A DNA stretch of 64,000 nucleotides from Faecalibacterium prausnitzii (GTDB taxonomy: Bacteria > Bacillota > Clostridia > Oscillospirales > Ruminococcaceae). Location of the stretch: assembly GCF_003287405.1 (NCBI RefSeq), contig NZ_PRLD01000001.1, positions 412,008 to 476,007 on the forward strand, written 5' to 3'. Each line of letters starts with the position of its first letter. Positions within the stretch are counted from its first letter, which is position 1. The notes below the pieces were generated by a model. That model worked only from the letters and a program-made list of their open reading frames with translations, was not told where the DNA came from and did not search any database. The position numbers and the translations under genes are program-made. This document shows, in pieces, positions 27,822 through 36,904 of the stretch.

Positions 27822-28310
27822 AGTGGCTCACCTCAAATATATTCTATCGTACCGATAAGCGAAAAGGAATCACTCTAAAGTATGTATAGAAAACGTGCTA
27901 CTATGCCGATTTTTATATTTTAACTTGAATTGAATTAAGCCCTGTTGATAGCCAATAAAAAAAACGGCTTTTCACAGCAGGGTTTAATTGAGTTACTGCC
28001 TGTGACTAGCTGTCGGAGAAGGTCATGGGCATTTTTCTTTATCCAGAACATAAGAATAGACCGAGGATAATACCAAAAAAATTGGTATTTTCAAAGCACA
28101 GCTTTCCGCTCTAAAAACCGCACTAGAGTATATATTAAAACAGCATTATGAATCCCCATATCAAACGGAGTGTTTGAGCGCCAGGAAGTTTCAACAGCTT
28201 CCTGGCGTTTTTGTTTATCGATTTTTAGGAGAATCCCCCGATGGGTATAGATGCCGTGGCCCGCCTTTTATCAGTTTCTGCCCAAAAACTGATGAAAGGA
28301 GCATACGGCA
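27822..28310. other. Regulatory intergenic region with inverted repeats
   Basis: No gene is visible. AATTAAGCCCTG (about 27,932) pairs with CAGGGTTTAATT (about 27,981), and AATACCAA/TTGGTATT forms an 8-bp dyad at 28069-28089, a possible operator for the XRE protein. A terminator follows at 28179-28212. Confidence 0.5.
28179..28212 (+). terminator. Hairpin terminator
   Basis: CGCCAGGAAG and CTTCCTGGCG form a perfect 10-bp stem followed by TTTTTG. No gene precedes it on the plus strand within 900 bp, so it may end a small RNA or an upstream read-through transcript. Confidence 0.7.
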
Positions 28311-28691
28311 TTGACCGAAGAATATTGGGTGGCGGTCTTAAAAGAGGAAGATCGTCTATTGAGCAATTCAGATCGCAAGTACCGGTATCACTGTAATTCT
28401 CTTGAGAGTATGAGTGAGGAATTGACATTCCAGGAGCGCTGCTTCTACATACAAGAAGATTTTACAGTCCAGTGTGAAATCCGGGACTTCATAGATACCA
28501 TACAGAATGAGCGATTGGCGGAGGGTTTACGGCATTTAACCGACCGGCAGCGGCAAGTCATTGAGCTTTATTTTTGGAAAGGGTATCAATGCAAAGAGAT
28601 TGCAACGATGTTTGGTTGTAGTCCGGCGGCGGTAACAGATTTGATGCACAGAGTTTATAAACGGCTCCGTGTTTATCTGATGGATAGGTAA
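28311..28691 (+). CDS. Sigma-70 region 4-like regulator of ICE
   Basis: A 126-residue protein whose C-terminal part is a sigma region 4 HTH: LTDRQRQVIELYFWKGYQCKEIATMFGCSPAAVTDLMHRVYKRL. The N-terminal half lacks a recognisable region 2, so it may be a regulator rather than a true sigma factor. The TTG start has AAAGGAGC eight bases upstream. Similar short sigma-like proteins are common near the integrase of Tn1549-like elements. Confidence 0.85.
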   Translation: MTEEYWVAVLKEEDRLLSNSDRKYRYHCNSLESMSEELTFQERCFYIQEDFTVQCEIRDFIDTIQNERLAEGLRHLTDRQRQVIELYFWKGYQCKEIATMFGCSPAAVTDLMHRVYKRLRVYLMDR

Positions 28692-28850
28692 AAGCAACGG
28701 CAGCATCCCACAAGTTGAGATGCTGTCGTTACTTTTGTCTATTCAGTAATAGAGTTTTTCAAAAAATTTCTTCTACTCCTTAATTTTTCCCCTCTGGCAT
28801 CTCCGATAAGTAGAGGGACAAGCCCTCAATATAATTTTGGAGGTTATAAG

Positions 28851-29024
28851 ATGGAAAAATTGGTACGAGTCATTAAATTACAACCCGGTGAAGCAGTTGT
28901 CATTTTGGCAGAGGACGAGCCTGCGCCCTGCCCGTGCTGCTGTGCCTGCATGATGCAGAATGACATCTGTGAGGATGCTCCTTTTCTTGATGGCATTCTG
29001 GTGCGGCTGGATGAAGCCGCATAA
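28851..29024 (+). CDS. Small Cys-rich acidic protein (57 aa)
   Basis: ATG 28851 follows TTGGAGGTTATAAG, a strong ribosome binding site. The 57 residues include a dense cysteine cluster (CPCCCACMMQNDIC) flanked by acidic segments. No family was recognised. The stop codon TAA overlaps the ribosome binding site of the next sigma-like gene, so the two are coupled. The cluster suggests metal binding or a zinc-finger-like fold, but this is a guess. Confidence 0.7.
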   Translation: MEKLVRVIKLQPGEAVVILAEDEPAPCPCCCACMMQNDICEDAPFLDGILVRLDEAA

Positions 29025-29034
29025 GGAGTATCCA

Positions 29035-29430
29035 ATGTGCAGAGTTACGATTTTGGATGAAAATGGAATCCCGGTTACGGTTGAGGTATCCCGTGAAATC
29101 TATCAGGTATTTGTTGATTACGAGCGTGAAGTTGAACGTCAGCGCAAGGCGGATTTTAGACACCGTGATGCCCGTTCCTGGGATACCTGCCTGATCTTTG
29201 AAGTATCTACGGAAACGCTGGAGCAGACCTATGAGCGCATAAGGACTTTGCATGAAATCCAGGAAGCTCTCAATGAGTTTACTCCGAAACAGCGGCGGCG
29301 CTTCTTGCTCCATTTTGCCTACGGGTATACATACATGGAGATCGCAAAAATGGAGGGAAGCAATAAGTCAACCGTGATGCGTTCCGCAAAGGTGGCACTG
29401 AAGAAAATTCAGAAAAAGCTGGCTGCGTGA
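29035..29430 (+). CDS. Sigma-70-like HTH protein
   Basis: The 131-residue protein starts MCRVTILDENGIPVTVEVSREIYQVFVDYEREVERQ, a front shared by Tn916-type sigma-like proteins, and ends in an HTH: LNEFTPKQRRRFLLHFAYGYTYMEIAKMEGSNKSTVMRSAKVALKKI. ATG 29035 is chosen since AAGGAG is seven bases upstream; an in-frame extension to 28960 would overlap the Cys-rich gene. It probably regulates element genes. Confidence 0.85.
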   Translation: MCRVTILDENGIPVTVEVSREIYQVFVDYEREVERQRKADFRHRDARSWDTCLIFEVSTETLEQTYERIRTLHEIQEALNEFTPKQRRRFLLHFAYGYTYMEIAKMEGSNKSTVMRSAKVALKKIQKKLAA

Positions 29431-29985
29431 TAACAACTTTTGCCCGTTCCCAGTCCTTTATAGTGAAAGGGGAAATCTTCCCTTTTCACTCATGGAACCT
29501 TGACAAACAGCGGGCAACCGTTCATATCCAGTATTCAAGTTTTTGAGTGCTGCGCCGAGCATCACATAGCACAAACGCCAAGACCCCCTGCGGATGGTCA
29601 GAGCATCCGTCAACACGATGACATCAAAGGGGCCGAGCGGTTATTTGGTGGCTGATAACCGGCCTGTGGTGGGCTGGAAAGTGCCATAACACGCAGCATA
29701 AGAAACCGAGCCACTCACCGAAACTTACTGCGAATATGGTGTCAACCACCTATCGGCGGTATGCGGCGGTTCAGCAGCCATCTGGCTGGAAACCCTGAAC
29801 CGGCTTGAATATTCCCAGTACCGGGGGTGTGCTGATGGGCAGTCCTGCTGTCCAGATAATACGGTATCAAAAATAAGATTAAAGCGGTGCTGCACTGGAC
29901 TATTCCGGTGCAGCACTTCTTTTTGATATAGAAAGGTGTGATGATGTGGTAGGAGGCTGGCTTTTTCTATCTATGGAGGTAGCCT
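29431..29985. other. Non-coding region with hairpin between regulators and recombinase
   Basis: No gene is supported in these 555 bp. AGTGAAAGGG and CCCTTTTCACT at 29462-29490 form a strong hairpin just after the sigma-like gene but without a following T run. The remainder has repeated GGC/GCC-rich short dyads. It could hold an excisionase target or an untranslated RNA; nothing specific was recognised. Confidence 0.5.
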
Positions 29986-30150
29986 ATGGGAGATGAATGG
30001 AGCGGTTTTGCAGATTTACTTGCTAACTTGATTGAGAAGTATGCAGACGAATTGGATATTGATAATTTGCCAGAACCGCCGAAGATAAAAAAGTCAAAAG
30101 AATTTAGCACTTTAAAGCAAGAAAGCGTTGAAAACCAAAAGGCCGCATGA
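29986..30150 (+). CDS. Small conserved protein preceding recombinase (54 aa)
   Basis: ATG 29986 follows TATGGAGGTAGCC. The 54 residues MGDEWSGFADLLANLIEKYADELDID and a Lys-rich tail match, over about 25 residues, a second small ORF at 40964-41143 (DEWSAFAAFLADVIEKYASALEID). Conservation at two loci ahead of recombinase sequence supports it as a real gene. Function unknown; it might be a recombination accessory factor. Confidence 0.65.
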   Translation: MGDEWSGFADLLANLIEKYADELDIDNLPEPPKIKKSKEFSTLKQESVENQKAA

Positions 30151-30302
30151 TATAATTGTATCGTGATAATTAAGTCCAAACACTTGACGAAGAAGTGTGC
30201 AGCTCTGTAGAGCAGCATCAAATAAATTCGGCTTAAGTGTTAAGGCAAAAACGAATAACAATTAAGTAGTGCATTGTTGTGGCACTATGAGCGAGGTTGA
30301 AT

Positions 30303-31997
30303 ATGAACAGAGAAAGAGTGAAAGTGTATACCTATAAAAGAGTGTCAACGACAATGCAGATTGACGGATATTCTCTGGATGCCCAGAAGTCCAGGATAAA
30401 AGCCTTTGCTGATTATAACGATTATGAGATTGTTAGAGAATATGAAGATGCCGGAAAATCTGGAAAATCCATCGAGGGACGGATACAGTTCAATCAAATG
30501 ATGGATGATATTAAGTCGGGAAAAGACGGCGTTTCCTTTGTTCTTGTTTTTAAACTTTCTCGTTTTGGAAGAAATGCGGCGGATGTGCTTTCAACTTTAC
30601 AGGTTATGCAGGATTTTGGGGTAAACCTTATCTGCGTTGAGGACGGAATTGATTCTTCTAAGGATGCCGGTAAACTGATGATTTCGGTTCTCTCTGCGGT
30701 TGCTGAGATTGAGCGTGAAAATATTCGTGTCCAAACAATGGAGGGGCGTATCCAGAAAGCCAGAGAGGGAAAATGGAATGGTGGTTTTGCCCCTTATGGT
30801 TATCAGCTTGTTGATGGCGAATTACAGATCAACGAAGAAGAAGCTGCCGCAATCCGGGTGATTTTTGATCGTTATGTTAATACGGACATTGGCTCCAATG
30901 GCATTGCAAAATATCTGGAGAATCATGGAATACGAAAAATCCAGCGGCAGAATGGAAAGAATCCTTTGTTTGATGCCCATTTAATTCGTTTGATTCTAAA
31001 AAATCCAGTATACTGTGGGAAAATTGCTTATGGACGCAGAAGAACCGAAAAAGTTCATGGAACCAGAAACGATTATCATCTTGTTGAACAAGATAATTAT
31101 TTGCTGGTAGATGGATTGCATGAAGCTATTATTTCTGAAGAAGTCTGGCAGGCCGCACAGGTTAAGCTGCTTGCACAAGCAAAAAAATATGAGCATGTGA
31201 ACAAAGGCAAAGATACCAGAACCCACCTGCTTTCAGGCATTGTGAAGTGTCCGATTTGTGGCGCAGGGATGTACGGAAATAAATGTATCAAGCATAAAAA
31301 AGATGGTACAAAGTACAAGGATTTTTATTATTATGGCTGCAAGCATCGTACCATGACACGGGGGCACAAATGCGAGTACAGAAAGCAGATTCGTGAGGAA
31401 CTGTTAGACGATGCGGTGACAGAGGTTATTGTAGCATTGGTTAGCAAGCCTAAATTTGCATCTATGATGCAGGAAAAAATCAACATGAAAGTAGACACTT
31501 CCATGTTGGATCAGGAGATTGCAAACCATGAAAAGCAGCTACGTCAGTTCTATTCTATAAAATCGAAACTGATGGAAGAAATAGATTCCCTTGACCCTGA
31601 TGACCGTCACTATTTCAAACGGAAAGCAGATCTTGATGATCGTCTTTATCGGATGTATGATAAGATAGAAGATGAAGAATCGCAAATGATTGAGGCAAGA
31701 GCCAAAAGGCAGGCGATTGAAGCTGAGAAATTGACCGGTGATAACATCTATAAGGTATTGATGTGCTTTGATAAATTGTATACAGCCATGAATGATGTGG
31801 AACGGCGTCGAGTAATGGAAGCGCTCATCTCTGAAATTCAGATTCATGAAGATCGCCAGCCTAACGGCCAGTGGTTAAAATCCATTCGTTTTAGGCTTCC
31901 CATTATTGAGGAAGATATGAACTTGAGTTTGGACAATAATGAGCATGTGGAATGTGTCATTGCACTTTCCAAGGGTACCGATGCTGCCGGCTTATAA
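30303..31997 (+). CDS. Large serine recombinase (ICE integrase)
   Basis: A 564-residue recombinase. The catalytic N-terminal resolvase domain starts KVYTYKRVSTTMQIDGYSLDAQ, where the Ser of RVST is the nucleophile, and has VFKLSRFGRNAADVL and AEIERENIRVQTMEGR. The recombinase domain follows (REGKWNGGFAPYGYQLV). A zinc ribbon (CPICGAGMYGNKC and later CKHRTMTRGHKC) and a coiled coil complete the protein. It integrates and excises the element by site-specific exchange. ATG 30303 is chosen over upstream TTG. It lies at the right end of the element, as usual for this family. Confidence 0.93.
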   Translation: MNRERVKVYTYKRVSTTMQIDGYSLDAQKSRIKAFADYNDYEIVREYEDAGKSGKSIEGRIQFNQMMDDIKSGKDGVSFVLVFKLSRFGRNAADVLSTLQVMQDFGVNLICVEDGIDSSKDAGKLMISVLSAVAEIERENIRVQTMEGRIQKAREGKWNGGFAPYGYQLVDGELQINEEEAAAIRVIFDRYVNTDIGSNGIAKYLENHGIRKIQRQNGKNPLFDAHLIRLILKNPVYCGKIAYGRRRTEKVHGTRNDYHLVEQDNYLLVDGLHEAIISEEVWQAAQVKLLAQAKKYEHVNKGKDTRTHLLSGIVKCPICGAGMYGNKCIKHKKDGTKYKDFYYYGCKHRTMTRGHKCEYRKQIREELLDDAVTEVIVALVSKPKFASMMQEKINMKVDTSMLDQEIANHEKQLRQFYSIKSKLMEEIDSLDPDDRHYFKRKADLDDRLYRMYDKIEDEESQMIEARAKRQAIEAEKLTGDNIYKVLMCFDKLYTAMNDVERRRVMEALISEIQIHEDRQPNGQWLKSIRFRLPIIEEDMNLSLDNNEHVECVIALSKGTDAAGL

Positions 31998-32046
31998 GCA
32001 CAATCGGTGGTCATTAAGGAAGCCTCAAAACCCATTATCCGTCACC

Positions 32047-32080
32047 CGCCCGTCTGGTTTTCAGGCGGGCATTTTCTTTT
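32047..32080 (+). terminator. Terminator after recombinase
   Basis: GCCCGTCTG and CAGGCGGGC form a 9-bp stem with one wobble pair, followed by ATTTTCTTTT. It separates the element from the restriction operon. Confidence 0.8.
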
Positions 32081-32226
32081 GCCGGAATATGGTGTTTCCA
32101 CTTTTATCGTGGTACAATAGGTGCAAGAATCATTTTTCAGGAGAAGCCCCCTGCTATCCGATTTATAGGACACCCATTTTTGTAAAATCAGGATGTCCAC
32201 CTATCACAAAAAACAAGGAGCAACGT

Positions 32227-33984
32227 ATGCCAAACGATAAGATCACCGCCGTAGGTGCCAACATTGCCGAAAAAGCCGCCATGATCTGGAACGTAGCCGA
32301 TATGCTGCGGGGGCCGTTCAAGCCCCACGAGTACGGTCTGGTCATTCTGCCCATGACCGTGGTGAAGCGGTTTCACGACTGCCTGCTGCCCACCCATCAG
32401 GCAGTGCTGGACACCTACGAAAAGGTGAAAAAGCTGCAGGTCATCGACGGCTTTTTGCAGAAGGCCTCCGGCTACCAGTTCTATAACACCAGCCGGTTCA
32501 CCTTCGAGACCTTGCTGGCAGACCCGGACAACATTGAATCCAACTTCCGGGATTACCTGTCCGGCTTCTCTGCCAACGCACAGGACGTGCTGGCAAAGTT
32601 CGACTTTGACAACATCATCAAGCGGATGGTAGAGAGCAACACCCTCTACCTCGTCATCAAGGAGTTCGGCTCTGAGAAGGGCTATCTTGGCCCGGACAAG
32701 ATCAGCGCCGTGGACTGCGGCTACATCTTTGAGGACTTGGTGCGGCGGTTCTCCGAGAGCTTTGGCGAGGAAGCCGGAGCGCACTTCACCAGCCGGGACA
32801 TCATCTATCTGATGACCGACCTGCTGCTGTCCGAAGCTGACCTGGACACCAGCAGCATGACCGTTTACGATATGGCCATGGGCACCAGCCAGATGCTGAG
32901 CTGCATGGAGGAGCGCATCCACGAGCTGAACAGCGACATTGAGGTGACCTGCTTCGGGCAGGAGTTCAACCCCTCCACCTTTGCCATCGCCAAGGCGGAC
33001 ATGATGATCCGCGGCGGCGACCCTAACAATATGCGGTTCGGTGACACTCTGTCGGAGGATCAGTTTCCCGGGTTCACCTTCCAGTACATCATCTCCAACC
33101 CGCCCTTCGGCATCGACTGGAAGCGGGAGCAGAAGGCGGTGGAAGCCGAGGCTGCCCGGGGCGAGATGGGGCGTTTCGCCCCCGGTCTGCCCAAGATCAG
33201 CGATGGGCAGCAACTTTTTGTGCTGAACGGCCTTGCCAAGCTGGCAAACAAGGGCAAGATGGCCATTATCCAGAACGGCTCTCCCCTGTTCAGCGGCGAT
33301 GCCGGCAGCGGGCCCAGCAACATCCGGCAGTATATTCTGGAAAACGACTGGCTGGACTGCATCATCCAGCTTTCCACCGATATGTTCATGAACACCGGCA
33401 TCTCCACCTACATCTGGGTGCTCAGCAAGGATAAGCCCGCCCACCGTGCGGGCAAGGTGCAGCTTATTGACGCCAGCCACTGCTTCGAGCCACGCCGCAA
33501 GAGCATCGGCACCAAGCGCAACGACATCACCGATGCCTGCCGGGAACTGATCGTCACCGCCTACGGCGAGTTTGCCAACGGCAAGGTGTACGGCGACAAA
33601 AACGGCATCTACTGCGAGAGCAAGGTGTTCGAGAGCGTGGAGTTCGGCTACAACAAGATCGTGGTGGAGCGCCCCCAGCGGGACGAAGCGGGCAACGTTA
33701 TCCTGAAGCGCGGCAAGCCTGTGCCGGACACCAGCCTGCGGGACACTGAAAACGTGCCGCTGGTGCAGGATATTGACGCCTACTTTGCCCGGGAAGTTCT
33801 GCCCTACGCCCCCGACGCATGGATCGACCACAGCAAGACCAAGGTGGGCTACGAGATCCCCATGACCCGCTATTTCTACGAGTATCAGGCGCCGGAAGCC
33901 GTGGAGGATATCGTGGCACGCATTACCGCACTGGAACAGGATATCTCCGCCGGGCTGGCAGAACTGTTCCATAAGGAGGGCTGA
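32227..33984 (+). CDS. hsdM: Type I restriction-modification methyltransferase subunit
   Basis: A 585-residue HsdM. It has an N-terminal helical region (IWNVADMLRGPFKPHEYGLVILPM), the AdoMet motif region YDMAMGTSQMLS near residue 218 and the catalytic NPPF (ISNPPFGIDW) near residue 290. Motif I is unusual: family members normally have GTGG or GSGG where this has GTSQ. ATG 32227 follows AAGGAG; an open frame extends further upstream but has no start signal. It forms the operon hsdM-hsdS-unknown-hsdR; hsdS starts two bases after its stop. Confidence 0.93.
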   Translation: MPNDKITAVGANIAEKAAMIWNVADMLRGPFKPHEYGLVILPMTVVKRFHDCLLPTHQAVLDTYEKVKKLQVIDGFLQKASGYQFYNTSRFTFETLLADPDNIESNFRDYLSGFSANAQDVLAKFDFDNIIKRMVESNTLYLVIKEFGSEKGYLGPDKISAVDCGYIFEDLVRRFSESFGEEAGAHFTSRDIIYLMTDLLLSEADLDTSSMTVYDMAMGTSQMLSCMEERIHELNSDIEVTCFGQEFNPSTFAIAKADMMIRGGDPNNMRFGDTLSEDQFPGFTFQYIISNPPFGIDWKREQKAVEAEAARGEMGRFAPGLPKISDGQQLFVLNGLAKLANKGKMAIIQNGSPLFSGDAGSGPSNIRQYILENDWLDCIIQLSTDMFMNTGISTYIWVLSKDKPAHRAGKVQLIDASHCFEPRRKSIGTKRNDITDACRELIVTAYGEFANGKVYGDKNGIYCESKVFESVEFGYNKIVVERPQRDEAGNVILKRGKPVPDTSLRDTENVPLVQDIDAYFAREVLPYAPDAWIDHSKTKVGYEIPMTRYFYEYQAPEAVEDIVARITALEQDISAGLAELFHKEG

Positions 33985-33986
33985 CC

Positions 33987-35321
33987 ATGGCACGGAAAAT
34001 GAAAGACAGCGGCATTGAATGGATTGGGGAGATTCCGGAGGGGTGGGAGGTTCATCGCATGAAATCCTGCATCTCACAAAGAGACGGTGGTGCTTGGGGC
34101 GATGAAGCCACCGGCGAAACGGGCGACTGCATTTGTTTGCGAATCGCCGATTTTGATTATGGGCATTTTCGTTTTACTGATTCCAATAACTTAACGATCC
34201 GGCATTATGCATCACCCATTATAAAGAAGCTTCTTTTACAGAAAAATGACATTCTTATAGAAAAATCAGGCGGCGGTGAAAAGACGCCCGTTGGGCGGAC
34301 TGTACTATTTGACAAAGAGTATCCTGCACTTTTTGCAAATTTTATGGATCGGTTGCGTTGTTCCGACTTTATTCTTCCTCAATATCTTCAGTATGTATTT
34401 GTTACATTCTACAAAAATCGTTATACACAGAACTATATTAAGCAAACAACCGGCATCCAAAACCTTGATTTATCTTCCATGCTCGCAGACGAGTTTGTTC
34501 CTGTTCCCAATCTTAATGAACAAAAACTCATCGTCTGTTATCTTGAATCAAAATGTTCTAAAATTGATAATCTGCTCTCCAAAACTCGTTCCAGCATCGA
34601 GGAATACAAAAAGCTCAAGCAGGCAGTTATTACGCAGTCGGTTACCAAAGGCGTGCGTGGTGAGCGGGAGATGAAGGATAGTGGGATTGACTATATTGGT
34701 CAAATTCCAGCTAAGTGGGTTCTTGGTAAACTCCGCAATGTTGGAGATACGCAGAACGGTATAAGTAAGAGCAGCGAATTTTTTGGAAAAGGTTTTCCAT
34801 TTGTAAGTTATAGTGATGTTTATAAAAATTACTCTCTGCCTTTTGCCGTATCTGGATTAGTCGAGTCCACTCCAGAAGAACAAGAGCGATACTCTGTAAA
34901 GGAGGGAGACATTTTCTTTACCCGGACTTCCGAAACGATCGAAGAAGTTGGATTTTCTTGTGTTTGTGAAAAGGATATTCCCAATGCCACGTTTGCTGGT
35001 TTTCTCATCCGAGTACGTCCATTTTCAGACAAATTGCATACGCCGTATGCAAAGTATTATTTTAGAAGCACTCACTTACGGTTTTATCTTGTTAAGGAAA
35101 TGAATCTTGTAACACGGGCTAGTCTTGGGCAGAGCCTCCTTAAATCCATGCCTGTTTTGTTGCCACCACTTGAAGAGCAAAAAGAAATTGCCGACTACCT
35201 TGACGCCAAGTGCGCCGAGATTGACAAACTGATTGCAAAGAAGGAGCAGCTGGTAAAAGAACTGGAAAGCTACAAGAAAAGTTTGATTTATGAGGTTGTA
35301 ACGGGGAAAAGGGAGGTGTAA
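33987..35321 (+). CDS. hsdS: Type I restriction-modification specificity subunit
   Basis: A 444-residue HsdS with two target-recognition domains, each opened by the repeat MKDSGI-(E/D)-(W/Y)-IG-(E/Q)-IP (residues 4-18 and near 230) and closed by a conserved helix (LNEQKLIVCYLESKCSKIDNLL and LEEQKEIADYLDAKCAEIDKLI). It sets the DNA target of both HsdM and HsdR. Its recognition domains are more AT-rich than hsdM and hsdR, as usual for exchangeable specificity sequence. The next gene starts two bases after the stop. Confidence 0.93.
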   Translation: MARKMKDSGIEWIGEIPEGWEVHRMKSCISQRDGGAWGDEATGETGDCICLRIADFDYGHFRFTDSNNLTIRHYASPIIKKLLLQKNDILIEKSGGGEKTPVGRTVLFDKEYPALFANFMDRLRCSDFILPQYLQYVFVTFYKNRYTQNYIKQTTGIQNLDLSSMLADEFVPVPNLNEQKLIVCYLESKCSKIDNLLSKTRSSIEEYKKLKQAVITQSVTKGVRGEREMKDSGIDYIGQIPAKWVLGKLRNVGDTQNGISKSSEFFGKGFPFVSYSDVYKNYSLPFAVSGLVESTPEEQERYSVKEGDIFFTRTSETIEEVGFSCVCEKDIPNATFAGFLIRVRPFSDKLHTPYAKYYFRSTHLRFYLVKEMNLVTRASLGQSLLKSMPVLLPPLEEQKEIADYLDAKCAEIDKLIAKKEQLVKELESYKKSLIYEVVTGKREV

Positions 35322-35323
35322 GA

Positions 35324-36892
35324 TTGCGTTATTATGGAATTAAACATGCCACTTTTAAGCGTACCCTTTTATATCACTCCGTCCGCCTGCGCCGCAAACT
35401 TTCTTGTTATACATGTCTAGATTCAGTCAAGCGCTCTCACCGAAAAAGCCACTATCAATTTTCTTTTTATCCTCCGCTAAATCACCCTAATCTTGATTGT
35501 TCAATTCCAGCAGGGGGATACTGTACACCTTTCTGCATGATTGTATCCGACTTAGTTCCACGGGAAAATAGCATTTCCTTTAAGCACGGCCTTAAAAAAC
35601 TACTTATACAATGCACTTCTGCTCGATTTTTTCCAAACACCTTCTCTTTTGATCATCTCGAAGAGATTCTTGATAACACCGACTCTAAAATTTCATCTTC
35701 ATTTTCTCAAATCTATCTTCATAGTTTAGAATTTCCAAATTGTCCATTCATAGATTATTTTGATTTTAAAATTGCCGATATCAATTCTTCTTATTGGGCT
35801 ATCGAGTTTCGGATTTTCTTTTCTGCTTCCTATATGGAAGAGTTGAATTCCATTATAAATACAGGCCATCCAAAATCTCTAAATTCCGTTAAGCCTTATT
35901 TGCAGGCTTCCAAAAACACCCGCAGATGCAAGAAGCACTATTCTGTCACATTCACCGATTCTTTTTCAGCAAAAAGCAACCAGCTCTATGAAAACCTCTG
36001 TATTAAAAAATGGCTTTTCTTTCACGAAGTAAACAAGTTTTTTAAAACGTTTCTTCACTCCTCTTCTGAGATTCCACCTGCAATTATCATTTACAAGACA
36101 AATATTGATTACAAAAATAAAGATACACGGTTTTTCTGGCTATCAATCGGCATTGAGGATACCGAAGGGCAATTTCTAGAAGACTATGACAAGCTCTTCT
36201 TCAGATTGAGTAGGACAGCTTTGTCTACTGGCAAAAAATGTAACGACATCGCTTATGTTGTAAATATAGATAAAATAGAGTTAGAGCCCGGTTACATCAC
36301 GAAAGATTTTCAAGCCGTCAGTGCGTGTTCCTATGAGTTTTCTACAGCGGTATTTAATTTTAAATTACTCGAAGCCCTTTCTTCTTCAGCAGAAGAATCT
36401 GTTGCCTACTATCTCCAGAAACTGACACGTATAAAGCTTGCGAGAAAAAATCTTAAACGACTGCTTAAATATCGGTACCAATTTGAAAAGTCTATTGATG
36501 CTTATCTCCTTCTTGCGAATGACCACGATATTCTTGATTATTCCGCATCTCTGATTTCAGAGGCTTTTCATGGAAAAACTTTTGACTCTCTCGGATTTCA
36601 AACCGATTACCGTAAATTGACAAAACCTCCTCTCGAAAAGACCCGTTTACTAGAAAAGAGAATCCTATCAATCCGTCAGGAATTTGACCGAAAGACCGAG
36701 ATTCTCCAACATCTTGCCGACTATAAAAACGAATCTAAAAATAGTAAATTCTCTTGGTTCAGCATGATTGCTTCTGTTATAACTCTTTATTTTCTCATTT
36801 TTCCCGAAAACACAGAACCTGTTGCAGCCTTTTTAAACTCTCTCGTTAAAGCATTCTCAACTTTCATCCAGACTTTCAGGTCAATCATATAA
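35324..36892 (+). CDS. Unknown membrane-anchored protein embedded in type I RM operon
   Basis: A 522-residue protein without a recognised family. The start is TTG (35324) after GGGAGGTG. The N-terminus is basic. The middle has no evident catalytic motif and is rich in Phe, Ser and Tyr. Residues near 440-475 form a likely coiled coil (LEKRILSIRQEFDRKTEILQ), followed by a single hydrophobic segment near 485-500 (FSMIASVITLYFLIF) and a short tail with a second weakly hydrophobic stretch. The gene is much more AT-rich than its neighbours. It fits tightly in the operon: 2 bp after hsdS and 12 bp before hsdR. It may be an added defence or anti-restriction effector; that is inference. Confidence 0.8.
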   Translation: MRYYGIKHATFKRTLLYHSVRLRRKLSCYTCLDSVKRSHRKSHYQFSFYPPLNHPNLDCSIPAGGYCTPFCMIVSDLVPRENSISFKHGLKKLLIQCTSARFFPNTFSFDHLEEILDNTDSKISSSFSQIYLHSLEFPNCPFIDYFDFKIADINSSYWAIEFRIFFSASYMEELNSIINTGHPKSLNSVKPYLQASKNTRRCKKHYSVTFTDSFSAKSNQLYENLCIKKWLFFHEVNKFFKTFLHSSSEIPPAIIIYKTNIDYKNKDTRFFWLSIGIEDTEGQFLEDYDKLFFRLSRTALSTGKKCNDIAYVVNIDKIELEPGYITKDFQAVSACSYEFSTAVFNFKLLEALSSSAEESVAYYLQKLTRIKLARKNLKRLLKYRYQFEKSIDAYLLLANDHDILDYSASLISEAFHGKTFDSLGFQTDYRKLTKPPLEKTRLLEKRILSIRQEFDRKTEILQHLADYKNESKNSKFSWFSMIASVITLYFLIFPENTEPVAAFLNSLVKAFSTFIQTFRSII

Positions 36893-36904
36893 GGAGGTCT
36901 AACC

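Larger units (their letters stand above)
1..32000 (+). mobile_element. Right part of a Tn1549-like integrative and conjugative element
   Basis: Conjugation genes (giant methylase-helicase, MobC, relaxase), cargo genes, small sigma-like regulators and a terminal large serine recombinase all lie on the plus strand in the usual order of Tn1549/CTn-type elements. No type IV secretion genes are visible, so they must lie left of the window. The right boundary is placed just after the recombinase stop at 31997 because the next genes are a restriction operon. The exact attachment site was not found, so the end coordinate is approximate. The central cargo (12.9-27.2 kb) is metal and redox related. Confidence 0.8.

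Noticed and set aside
32188..34077. A 629-residue open frame on the minus strand opposite hsdM
   Set aside because: It is a mirror of hsdM codon bias: GC-rich codons leave the opposite strand open. The product has no domain, and hsdM is certain on the plus strand.
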